A DNA stretch of 64,000 nucleotides, from positions 1-64,000 of the forward strand of contig CAZWUJ010000012.1 of the NCBI GenBank assembly GCA_964636705.1, given 5' to 3'. A model generated the notes under the pieces. It saw only the letters and a program-made list of their open reading frames with translations. It made no database searches and was not told where the DNA came from. Position numbers and translations under genes: made by a program. Of the stretch, positions 7,910 to 15,777 are shown piece by piece. Origin of the DNA: VXRJ01 sp964636705 (GTDB taxonomy: Bacteria > Acidobacteriota > Vicinamibacteria > Vicinamibacterales > UBA8438). Position 1 is the first letter of the stretch; every line of letters starts with the position of its first letter.

Positions 7910-8630
7910 AGCCGCGCGGCAACCAGCGGACGGCCAGCATCACGAGGCGCCAGATCGCGGGTGCGTAGACGACCGGCGCTCCGCGGTCGATGGCCCGAAC
8001 GACGCGGCCGGCGACCGGATCGGGGTCGCCCGCGAAGGGCGGCGGCTTCAGCCCGGCAGTCATTCCGGTACGGACGAAGCCCGGCTTGACGCAGACAACG
8101 CGCAGCCCCTCTCCGGCGTAGCGGTGGTCGAGACCTTCGAGATACGCACTGAGCCCCGCCTTGGTGGCGCCATAGGTCACCAGCGGGGCGCGCCCCCGAT
8201 CGCCAGTGACCGAGGAGAAGACACACAGCGTTCCGCCTCCGCCAGCAATCAGCCGGCGACGCGCCGCCTCGCAGAAGCCGACGGTGTTGGAGAAGTTGAC
8301 GGTAGCGAGCACGCGGGCTTCATCCGGGTCCGACGCCACCAGATGGTCCTCCGTCGCAAAGCGACCTGCGGTGATCACGACCACGTCGATCCGGCCTAGC
8401 GCCCTGGCGGCGGCATCGAGCGCGGGGCCGAAGCCGTCGGGCCGCTCGAGGTCACAGAGCACGACCGGCGGCGGCTCGGTCAGCCCGGCGCGTACTTGAA
8501 GGTCACGGGCCGAGGCTTCCAGGGCGTCGCGGCTGCGGCCGAGGAGGCACACCGAGTCGCCCCGCTCCACGAGGCGCCTCGCAACGGCACGACCCATGCC
8601 ACGCGTCGCGCCAAGGATTACCGCGTTCAT
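7887..8630 (-). CDS. SDR resembling DprE2 (polyprenylphosphoryl-2-ketoribose reductase)
   Basis: 247 residues. The Rossmann motif is GATRGMGRAVA, SSVTGDRG holds the catalytic Ser and YGATKAG gives YxxxK. It is the second half of an epimerase pair: the upstream DprE1-like oxidase overlaps it by 4 nt (8627-8630). In mycobacteria DprE1 oxidises and DprE2 reduces decaprenylphosphoryl-ribose to the arabinose form. The C-terminal RWLPRGFMRRVRF is basic and hydrophobic, compatible with membrane association. The assignment rests on operon context as much as on sequence; a generic SDR is the alternative. Confidence 0.8.
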   Translation of the reverse strand: MNAVILGATRGMGRAVARRLVERGDSVCLLGRSRDALEASARDLQVRAGLTEPPPVVLCDLERPDGFGPALDAAARALGRIDVVVITAGRFATEDHLVASDPDEARVLATVNFSNTVGFCEAARRRLIAGGGGTLCVFSSVTGDRGRAPLVTYGATKAGLSAYLEGLDHRYAGEGLRVVCVKPGFVRTGMTAGLKPPPFAGDPDPVAGRVVRAIDRGAPVVYAPAIWRLVMLAVRWLPRGFMRRVRF

Positions 8631-9955
8631 GGCGGATCCCCCATCAGACGCACTGACTGCGCGCTCCGTAGGCGGCACTCCGGATCCCACCGCCGGCGCA
8701 CCACCATCCAGTGGTCGAGACGCGGCTCCATGGCGCGAAAGTGGTCAGGCCGGGTGAAGGCATCCTTGGCGAGATAGATCCGGCCCCCCAGATCGATCAC
8801 CAGTTCGTTGAGCGCGTCGATTAGCTCCCGCGTGCCGTCGTCCACGGGCAGATCGAGCGCGATCGACATTCCGCGCAACGGGAACGAGAGCAGTCCGCGA
8901 CCCTCGTCTCCGCAGTTCTTGATGACGCAGAGGAAAACCGGTGCGCGGCGCCGGGCGAGAAGGTCGAGCACCTGGTGGACGCCTTCGACGCCGCGTGATT
9001 CAGGGATCACGCACTGGTGCTGAGTCAGTCCCCTGCGGCCGTAGAGGCGGTTCCAGTTGGCGATCCCATCGAGGGGATAGAAGAAGCCGTAGGGCGACTC
9101 GACGGCCCGGCGTGGACCGGCGCGATGCAAGCGGTAGCGCATGGCGTTGAACAAGCTGATCGACACCCGGTTCAGCAGCCAGCCCGGCGCCTCGAGGGGG
9201 ACGTCGATCATGGACGGCGGGGACGGAATGTCTCGCGGGGCGCGGGAGGCCTCCGCCCAGCGTCCCCGGCTGACAATGCCTCGCCCGATCGCGGTTCCAC
9301 GCGCCAGCAGATCCGCCCATGCCACGGTAAAGGGCCAGCGCGCGCTCGAACTCTCGAGCGTGTACAGCAACTGATCGATGCCGGAGGCACGAAGACTCTC
9401 GCGCTCGATCCAGGGAGAAGGGATACGCGCCAAGCGTAGCGCCACCTCCAGAATATGTCCGGTCAAACCCATCCCGCCGATGGTTGCCTGGAACAGTTCC
9501 GGCTCCTCCCGGGGTGAGCAGTCGACGATCCGGCCATCGGCGACCCGCAGCCGCAGCGCATCGACATGGGCTCCGATGCAGCCGTCCACGTGATGGTTCT
9601 TGCCGTGCACGTCCGCCGCAACCATGCCTCCCAGGGTGACGAAACGCGTGCCTGGACTGACCGGAACGAACCAGCCTCGGGGCAGGAAGAGCTCTACGAG
9701 CGCCGCCAGACTCACTCCCGCTTCCGCCTGGAGCCGGCCCGTGCTCGGGTCGAAGCCGATGAGCCGGTCACCCAGCACCGTGCTGGCGACCTCCGGCGCC
9801 GACGGTGGCGGGAGCGACGAATCGCCGTAGGACCGGCCCAGTCCCCGGAACAGGACCGCCTGTTCGCTCAGTCGTTCCAGATCATCCGAGGAGACTTCGC
9901 GGCCGGCGACTCCGACCCGCCCCCAGCCGCACACGGTCGATTCCGGACTCCTCAC
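8627..9955 (-). CDS. FAD-dependent oxidase resembling DprE1
   Basis: 442 residues of the VAO/FAD_binding_4 type. FRGLGRSYGDSS near residue 37 and the FAD-loop stretch GGMVAADVHGKNHHVDG near residue 108 match decaprenylphosphoryl-ribose 2'-oxidase. The C-terminal half contains LSFPLRGMSIALDLPV, also typical of DprE1. It would oxidise a polyprenyl-phosphate pentose at C2'. It lies between the UbiA-type transferase gene (13-nt gap) and the DprE2-like SDR (4-nt overlap), giving the complete donor pathway. Confidence 0.87.
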   Translation of the reverse strand: MRSPESTVCGWGRVGVAGREVSSDDLERLSEQAVLFRGLGRSYGDSSLPPPSAPEVASTVLGDRLIGFDPSTGRLQAEAGVSLAALVELFLPRGWFVPVSPGTRFVTLGGMVAADVHGKNHHVDGCIGAHVDALRLRVADGRIVDCSPREEPELFQATIGGMGLTGHILEVALRLARIPSPWIERESLRASGIDQLLYTLESSSARWPFTVAWADLLARGTAIGRGIVSRGRWAEASRAPRDIPSPPSMIDVPLEAPGWLLNRVSISLFNAMRYRLHRAGPRRAVESPYGFFYPLDGIANWNRLYGRRGLTQHQCVIPESRGVEGVHQVLDLLARRRAPVFLCVIKNCGDEGRGLLSFPLRGMSIALDLPVDDGTRELIDALNELVIDLGGRIYLAKDAFTRPDHFRAMEPRLDHWMVVRRRWDPECRLRSAQSVRLMGDPP

Positions 9956-9968
9956 AACTGGGCTCCGC

Positions 9969-10835
9969 TCACGGCGAGGTCACCGATCCGACACTGTAGA
10001 GCGCCGCCACCACCCAGCCGACTCCACAGACGAGCAGTGGCCGTGAGGACAGCAGGACGTCTACCGGCGCCGCCCCGGCCCCGTGCAGATGCACCAGTCG
10101 CAGGTACTCCAACACGCCGAAGACGACGAAAGGAAGCGTCAGAAACTCGCGCCCCGGCATCAGCACGGCAGCATCCATGCAGTAGAGCGCGTAGGCCATG
10201 ATCGTCAGCCCGGCCGCGATCGTCAGGCCCTGTTCGAGAAACACCCGGCTGTAGCCGGCGAGACTCGGCCGGTGCGCGTCGTCGACGCCGCGCAGCAGGT
10301 CGCCCCGCCGCTTGGCGAGGGCCAGGAACAGCGCGAGCGACGACGAGCACAGGAGCAACCAGCTCGATGGGCTAACGCCGACCAGCGCGCAGCCTAGCAG
10401 CACGCGCAGGACGAATCCGGACGAGAGCAGCACGACGTCGACGAGAGGCAGGTTCTTGCCGTGCAGGGTGTAGAGAAGTTGCAGGCCGACGTAGGCGAGC
10501 AGCACGCCGCCCGTGCCCGGCGGCGTGCCCGCCAGCGCGAGGCTCCCGCCGGCGGCAGCCAGACCTGCGCTCAAGACGCCGGCCGCAACAGGAGAAACCG
10601 CGCCCGCCGCGATCGGACGGTTCCGCTTGTCGGGATGGAGACGGTCGCGCCCGGCGTCCCACAGGTCGTTGAGGACGTACGCAGCCGAACTGACCAGACT
10701 CATCGCCGCCAGGCCCGCCATGACCGCCGCCGGATCGAACATCCCGTTCGCGCCGAGTGCGAACGGGAGCGGCATCAGGACGAAGACGTTCTTCAGCCAG
10801 TCACGAGGACGGACGAGCTGGACGATGGCCATCAT
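9969..10835 (-). CDS. UbiA-family transferase, decaprenyl-phosphate phosphoribosyltransferase-like
   Basis: 288 residues with about eight or nine membrane helices. The metal/diphosphate motif NDLWDAGRDRLHPDKRNRP near residue 56 is the form found in polyprenyl-phosphate 5-phosphoribosyltransferases, the UbiA homologue of mycobacterial arabinan synthesis. The N-terminus (LVRPRDWLKNVFV) also matches. It would transfer phosphoribose from PRPP to polyprenyl phosphate at the inner membrane. It is the first of three co-directional genes with the DprE1- and DprE2-like enzymes. Confidence 0.87.
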   Translation of the reverse strand: MMAIVQLVRPRDWLKNVFVLMPLPFALGANGMFDPAAVMAGLAAMSLVSSAAYVLNDLWDAGRDRLHPDKRNRPIAAGAVSPVAAGVLSAGLAAAGGSLALAGTPPGTGGVLLAYVGLQLLYTLHGKNLPLVDVVLLSSGFVLRVLLGCALVGVSPSSWLLLCSSSLALFLALAKRRGDLLRGVDDAHRPSLAGYSRVFLEQGLTIAAGLTIMAYALYCMDAAVLMPGREFLTLPFVVFGVLEYLRLVHLHGAGAAPVDVLLSSRPLLVCGVGWVVAALYSVGSVTSP

Positions 10836-10875
10836 CGATACGTACCGAAGCTCATGACAACCCGGGGGCGCATGG

Positions 10876-11823
10876 TCACCACGGATCGAGGCCGAGGAGA
10901 CGCGCCGGGTTGCGCCGGATCATCACGTCAATCGCGTCGGTCGCAACACCCGCCTCGCGCATGGCGCGGATGTACGCGCGCAGTCCGTCGGCGTGGGTCG
11001 GATTGCCCGCTTGCCCCAGGTCGGACGACATCACGAACGCGAACTCCCCCAGTTCGTTGATTGCGCTGACATAGTCCTCCAGCGCAAGGCTTCCCGAGTA
11101 GACGGCGAGCCAGTCGATTTCCATGATCGCGCCCGCATTCGCCATCGCCCGCATCTGGTCCATGGTCGCGTCCTGGCCGAAGACGTGCGTCACCAGGATC
11201 CGTTCGACGCCCCTTTCCCGTGCGGCCGGGATAAGACGCAGCACCTCCTCCGGGGACGAGTGGCCCATGGCGAGCGTCAGATCATGCTCGGCGATTAGAT
11301 CGAACACTTCAAGCACCGCCGGCAGCGGCTCGCCATTCTCCACGACGGAAACGAACGGCGCGCCGCCTCCCGCCGCGGTCACGTAGTGCTCCGCATCGAA
11401 CGTCGGCAGCCAGACGACCTTGCCGCGCCCGCCCGAAAAGCTGGCCATCTGCCGGACCGCCTCTGGGTTGATCCCGCCAACGGCACGGTTCAGTACGACA
11501 CCGCCGAAGATCTCGATGCCGTCCACCTCCGCCATCGCAATCGCCGCGCGGTCGGCGGTCATCGTGAAGTGGTTCTTCAACAGGATGGCGCGCATGCCCG
11601 CCGCCTGCGCAAGGCGAGCCGTCTCGATATCGTTCACGGAGCGGGGACGCGAGTCGGGAGCGGCATGAGCATGCAGATCTATGGCGCCGGCCAGTGACAC
11701 CTCCGCCTGCCCGCCCGCCGCCAACCCGGTGGCGGCGAACAACGCGTTGGCGGCAACCACGGCTGCGGCCACGACCGTCCTCCGGAGCCGCTGGGCGAGC
11801 GCTTTCCGTGTCGTCCACATCAT
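10876..11823 (-). CDS. Exported metal-dependent amidohydrolase-like protein
   Basis: 315 residues with a signal peptide (MMWTTRKALAQRLRR, then a hydrophobic stretch to about residue 40). The mature part begins with AIDLHAHAAPDS, an HxH metal motif. KNHFTMTADRAA, the His in MGHSSPEEV, VTHVFGQDATMDQM and SSDLGQ follow, as in TIM-barrel amidohydrolases. It may belong to the DUF6282 group, but this was not checked. ATG at 11823 has GGAGGGG 6 nt upstream; TATGAT about 26 nt upstream could be its -10 box. It diverges from the DUF3311-symporter pair. The substrate is unknown. Confidence 0.75.
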   Translation of the reverse strand: MMWTTRKALAQRLRRTVVAAAVVAANALFAATGLAAGGQAEVSLAGAIDLHAHAAPDSRPRSVNDIETARLAQAAGMRAILLKNHFTMTADRAAIAMAEVDGIEIFGGVVLNRAVGGINPEAVRQMASFSGGRGKVVWLPTFDAEHYVTAAGGGAPFVSVVENGEPLPAVLEVFDLIAEHDLTLAMGHSSPEEVLRLIPAARERGVERILVTHVFGQDATMDQMRAMANAGAIMEIDWLAVYSGSLALEDYVSAINELGEFAFVMSSDLGQAGNPTHADGLRAYIRAMREAGVATDAIDVMIRRNPARLLGLDPW

Positions 11824-11906
11824 CGGTGACCCCTCCGGGTGATGCTCTATCATAGGCGGACGGGCCGAGGGATCCGCAGTCCCGCGCCCCCGCCCGTCCC
11901 GCGAAC

Positions 11907-12194
11907 ATGCCGGCCAAGACCCGTCGGGCCGAGACCCGTTCGCGCCCCTGGATCTGGGCGGTCTATTTCTGCCTCTTCGCGGGATCCATCCCATGGTACC
12001 TGCCGGCAGGGGAACCGTTGCGCCTCTGGTTCGGCCTGCCCCATTGGGTCGTGATCTCGCTCGGCGCCTACGTCGGGGTGGCGCTCTTTACGGTCTGGGT
12101 AGTGCGAAACTGCTGGCCCGAACCGGGCGAGGAGACCTCCTCGGAAGCGGCCTCCGTTTCGGAGGACGCGCCGGCGCGGGAGCCAGGACCGTGA
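11907..12194 (+). CDS. DUF3311-type small membrane protein
   Basis: 95 residues with two transmembrane helices (WAVYFCLFAGSIPWYL and HWVVISLGAYVGVALFTVWVV) and an acidic C-terminal tail. Small proteins of this type commonly precede sodium:solute symporter genes and are thought to work with them. The stop overlaps the GTG start of the symporter (12191-12194). Confidence 0.8.
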   Translation: MPAKTRRAETRSRPWIWAVYFCLFAGSIPWYLPAGEPLRLWFGLPHWVVISLGAYVGVALFTVWVVRNCWPEPGEETSSEAASVSEDAPAREPGP

Positions 12195-13660
12195 GCCTCA
12201 CGGCCGGCGCCGGAATCGCCGTCGGCCTCTACCTGGCCGTCCTGATCGGCGTCGGCTGGATGACGCGCCGCCGCGGACAGCAGACGGGTCTCGGGGACTT
12301 CTATCTCGCAGGACGCAATCTCGGAGGGTTTGTTCTGCTGCTGACGTTGTATGCGACGCAGTACAGCGGCAATACGCTGCTCGGCTACCCCGGCGAAGCG
12401 GTCCGGATGGGCTACGCGTGGGTGATGAGCGTCGGATTCATGATGGCGATCATCGTCGCTTATCTGCTGTTCGCGCCGCGCCTGCAGGTGATCGCCCGCC
12501 GCCATCACTTCGTCACGCCGGGCGACTGGATCGCGCACCGCTTCAATTCGGCGCCGCTCACCCTGATAGCGAACGTGCTGTTGATCCTGGCGATCTCGAA
12601 CTACCTGCTGGCGCAACTGATCGCCATGGGCCACGTCACCGAGGGACTGTCTGGCGGCGCCATCCCCTATTGGGCCGGTGTCGTGCTTCTGACGCTCGTC
12701 GTGATCGTCTATGAAACGGTGGGCGGAATGCGCGCCGTCGCGTGGACCGACTGCGTGCAGGGAATCATGCTCCTGGTCGGCCTCGTCGGCCTCCTCCTCG
12801 CGGTCGTACCGACGCCGGGGCATCTCGCGGAGCTGACGGAGGCAGTGTCCGCGACGGCGCCCGAAAAGGCGGCGGTTCCCGCATGGGGACTGTCGCGGAA
12901 CTGGTTCTCGACGATCCTGCTCATCGGGTTTTCCGGCGCGGTGTATCCGCACGCGATTCAAAGGATCTACGCCGCGCGCGACGCCGCGACGCTGAAGCGG
13001 GCGTTCAGCGTCATGGTCTTCCTCCCGCTCGTAACAACCGGCGTGATGTTCATGGTCGGCATCCTGGCGATCGCGGAACTGGGCAACGTCGGTGCCGAGG
13101 ACCAGGTGATGCCGGCTCTGCTGAACGCTTGGGCCGGACGATCGCTCCTGCTCTACGTTCTCTGCGTTGTCGTCATCACCGCGGTGGTGGCCGCCGTCAT
13201 GTCGACCGCCGATTCGGTGCTGTTGAGCCTGTCGTCCATCCTGGCCAAGGACATCGTCGGCACGACGCTCCTGCGGGGAGCGCCGGAGGAGCGGCTTACA
13301 CGGATCGGCAAGCGGCTCTCCTGGGCGGTGGTGGCGGTGCTGGTGGCGATAGCGCTCTCCCCCCGCATCACACTCTGGGGGTTGACCGAGATCAAGATGG
13401 AGATACTGGCGCAGGTAGCGCCGCTCTTCATCCTGGGCGTCGGCTGGCGGCGCCTCACCACCGCGGCCGCCTTCGCCGGCATGCTGGCTGGCTGCGCCAC
13501 CTATGGCAGCCTGCTGCTGATCGGCCGGCCCGAGGTATGGAACATTCACGCCGGCATCATCGCTCTCGCCGTGAACGTCGCCACGTGCGCCGGGGTGACG
13601 CTCATTCAGCCGGAGGGGGGCTGGTCGCCGGCCGCACCCCGTGCGGCCGGGGCGAGGTGA
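12191..13660 (+). CDS. Sodium:solute symporter (SSS family)
   Basis: 489 residues with about 13 membrane helices. SSS features include GDFYLAGRNLGG near residue 37, the conserved unwound region in LYATQYSGNTLLGYPGEA, YETVGGMRAVAWTD near residue 180, and AAVMSTADSVLLSLSSILAKDI near residue 340, the sodium-site helix. GTG at 12191 overlaps the DUF3311 stop; an open frame further upstream is antisense or overlapping sequence. The substrate cannot be predicted; PutP/panthothenate-type carriers are the relatives. Confidence 0.88.
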   Translation: MSLTAGAGIAVGLYLAVLIGVGWMTRRRGQQTGLGDFYLAGRNLGGFVLLLTLYATQYSGNTLLGYPGEAVRMGYAWVMSVGFMMAIIVAYLLFAPRLQVIARRHHFVTPGDWIAHRFNSAPLTLIANVLLILAISNYLLAQLIAMGHVTEGLSGGAIPYWAGVVLLTLVVIVYETVGGMRAVAWTDCVQGIMLLVGLVGLLLAVVPTPGHLAELTEAVSATAPEKAAVPAWGLSRNWFSTILLIGFSGAVYPHAIQRIYAARDAATLKRAFSVMVFLPLVTTGVMFMVGILAIAELGNVGAEDQVMPALLNAWAGRSLLLYVLCVVVITAVVAAVMSTADSVLLSLSSILAKDIVGTTLLRGAPEERLTRIGKRLSWAVVAVLVAIALSPRITLWGLTEIKMEILAQVAPLFILGVGWRRLTTAAAFAGMLAGCATYGSLLLIGRPEVWNIHAGIIALAVNVATCAGVTLIQPEGGWSPAAPRAAGAR

Positions 13661-13661
13661 C

Positions 13662-15024
13662 GTGAGCCCCCGGGTCGTCCTCGGCGCGGTCGCGATCATC
13701 GGTGCGCTGCTGCAGGCCCTGCTCTGGTCGCGCCAGTGGGTCTATGGCGATCAGTACGCGCTGCTGCTTCCCGCCATGGACCTTCTCTCGACGGGCGAGT
13801 GGCCCGCGTTCGCCAAGACGATGAGCGGCAACGGACGGATCCCGGGGGCCCTGCTTCCACTCCTGATCGCCGGGCCGCTAGAGGCATGGCCGGACTACCG
13901 GGCGCCCGCCCTCCTCTCCGGCCTAACGCATGTGGTAGCCGCCATACTGCTGGCTGTCTGTGTCGGCCGCGCCCTTGGCGCGCGGTTCGCGGCGGCGTAC
14001 CTGGCAATCTACTGGCTCTCGCCCTGGCGCCTCTATCACGCCGGTTTCCTGTGGGAACCGGCGTACGTCTTCCTGCCCGCGGCGCTGCACCTGTTCTGCT
14101 CGTTCCAACTGCGCGAGCGCCCGCACGTCGGGTGGAGCATGCTCCTCGGCCTGTTGCTCGCCGCCACGCTGCAACTGCACGGGTCTTTCCTCGTCCTCGT
14201 GCTGCTCACCGTTGCGCTGGTTGCCAGAAGGCTCATTCGGATCGACTGGCGCGGCGCCGCTCTCGGCCTCGCCACGGGCTGCCTGACCCTGGTTCCCACC
14301 CTGCAGGCGCTTGTCGCCGGGACCCTGCCATCGCTGGCGCCGACATCGAGCGTGGACTACCCGCGGATCGTACTGGCGGTACTCAATGGCCTGCGGGGAG
14401 CCGGCCGCTTCCTGCGCCTCGCTTCCCTGGACATCGGGCGGCGCCTGCGGGAAGTGGTCTGGTTCGACGCACCGGCCGGGGAGGCAGGCGCGACACTCGG
14501 AACGACGCTCGGATCGGGACTCGTAACGTTGGTCTGGGCGGCGGGCCTCGTGACGCTTCCGCTCGTGCTGTATGCGGGGTGGCGCTGGTTCCGGCGCGAT
14601 CCGTCTTTCGACCCTTCGGACAACCCGCAGCGGGCCTTGGCGGCCGATTGGTTCCGCTCCTACACCCTGTGGTGCCTGGCGGCCCTGTGCGGGGCGGCAG
14701 CGCTCTCGCCCGTGGTGCTCCAGGGTTGGCACGTCGTGATCGCCTTCCACGCGGCCTGCCTGCCGGTCGCGGCATGGCTGAGTGACTCGTTCCGGCGGCG
14801 CAACCTCGCTTGGCGGGCCGCCGCGCTGACGTTCGTTGCGGTCGAAGTGACAGCCGTGCTGCTGCTCGCCTTCGGCCACGAAATGTACCGGCCCCGGGCG
14901 GGCGAGGAGATTCGTCAGCAGGACTTTCCCGACGTGGTACGGCCGCTCATGCCCGACCCGGCGCGCCCTGGCGGGCGCGTTGGAAGTTCCGCTGAAGCAG
15001 AACTTCTACGGCGGAAACTCCTAG
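13662..15024 (+). CDS. Polytopic GT-C glycosyltransferase-like membrane protein, apparent C-terminal frameshift
   Basis: About 450 residues with eight or more membrane helices, resembling dolichyl-phosphate-mannose or ArnT-like GT-C proteins in layout (first loop VYGDQYALLLPAMDLL, later HAGFLWEPAY). Read without correction the frame runs to 15581, antisense to most of sdhB, which is implausible. Near 14955-14979 the coding character switches to the next frame: G/C at third positions is 16/19 there, against 7/19 in the original frame. That frame ends at TAG 15022-15024, overlapping the sdhB stop in CTAG. One extra C around 14964-14969 would explain it. GTG 13662 was chosen; GTG 13641 is an alternative. 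The donor and acceptor are unknown. Confidence 0.65.
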
Positions 15025-15761
15025 GAACCGAAGATACGGAGCAGCCGCGTGAGCGGATCGTACAGGCGGTCGACGACGCGTTCCTTGAGCGGAATTATCG
15101 CGTTGTCGGTAATGGTGATCTCTTCCGGGCAGACCTTCGTGCAGCACTTGGTGATGTTGCAATAGCCCACACCGAAGGCGTTCGCCAGGTCCTCGGCGCG
15201 GTCCTCGGTGTCGAGCGGATTCATCTCGAGCGCCGCAGTGTGGACGAAGAACCGCGGGCCGATGAATTCATGGTGCAGCCGGTGGTCGCGCAGGACGTGG
15301 CAGACGTCCTGGCAGAGGAAGCACTCGATGCACTTCCGGAACTCCTGCACCCGCTCGGCGTCGGACTGCGCCATCCGCCACGTGCCGTCCTCCGCGTCGG
15401 GAGGACGCGGCCTGAACGGCTTGATCCGCTTCTTGACGTCGTAGTTCCACGAGACGTCGGTCACCAGGTCGCGAATCGGCGGGAACGCCTTCATCGGCTC
15501 TATCGTCACCGGCTCGTCCAGATTGAGACTGCTGAGGCGCGTCATGCACATCAGCTTCGGGTTGCCGTTCACCTCGGCTGAGCAGCTCCCGCACTTGCCC
15601 GCCTTGCAGTTCCAGCGAACCGCAAGATCGTTGGCTGATTCCGCCTGCACCTGGTGAATCGCGTCGAGAACCACCATGCCCTCGGAAACCTCGGTGGTGT
15701 AGTCCTCGTAGCCCCCCCCGTCCGGGCCGCCCCGCCAGATCCTGAACGTCGCGCTTGCCAT
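15021..15761 (-). CDS. sdhB: Succinate dehydrogenase/fumarate reductase iron-sulfur subunit
   Basis: 246 residues. The [2Fe-2S] domain shows CKAGKCGSCSAEVNG near residue 67, and the C-terminal ferredoxin-like domain has CIECFLCQDVCH and CNITKCCTKVCPE for the [4Fe-4S] and [3Fe-4S] clusters. It passes electrons from SdhA to the membrane anchor. ATG at 15761 opens MASATFRIWRG; the longer frame overlaps sdhA. It is the last gene of sdhC-sdhA-sdhB, 16 nt after sdhA. Confidence 0.95.
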   Translation of the reverse strand: MASATFRIWRGGPDGGGYEDYTTEVSEGMVVLDAIHQVQAESANDLAVRWNCKAGKCGSCSAEVNGNPKLMCMTRLSSLNLDEPVTIEPMKAFPPIRDLVTDVSWNYDVKKRIKPFRPRPPDAEDGTWRMAQSDAERVQEFRKCIECFLCQDVCHVLRDHRLHHEFIGPRFFVHTAALEMNPLDTEDRAEDLANAFGVGYCNITKCCTKVCPEEITITDNAIIPLKERVVDRLYDPLTRLLRIFGS

Positions 15762-15777
15762 CTCGCCCCCCGGCCCG

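Noticed and set aside
13641..15581. A 646-residue membrane protein in one continuous frame
   Set aside because: The last about 185 codons are antisense to sdhB and have poor codon bias; a frameshift ending at 15024 explains the data better.
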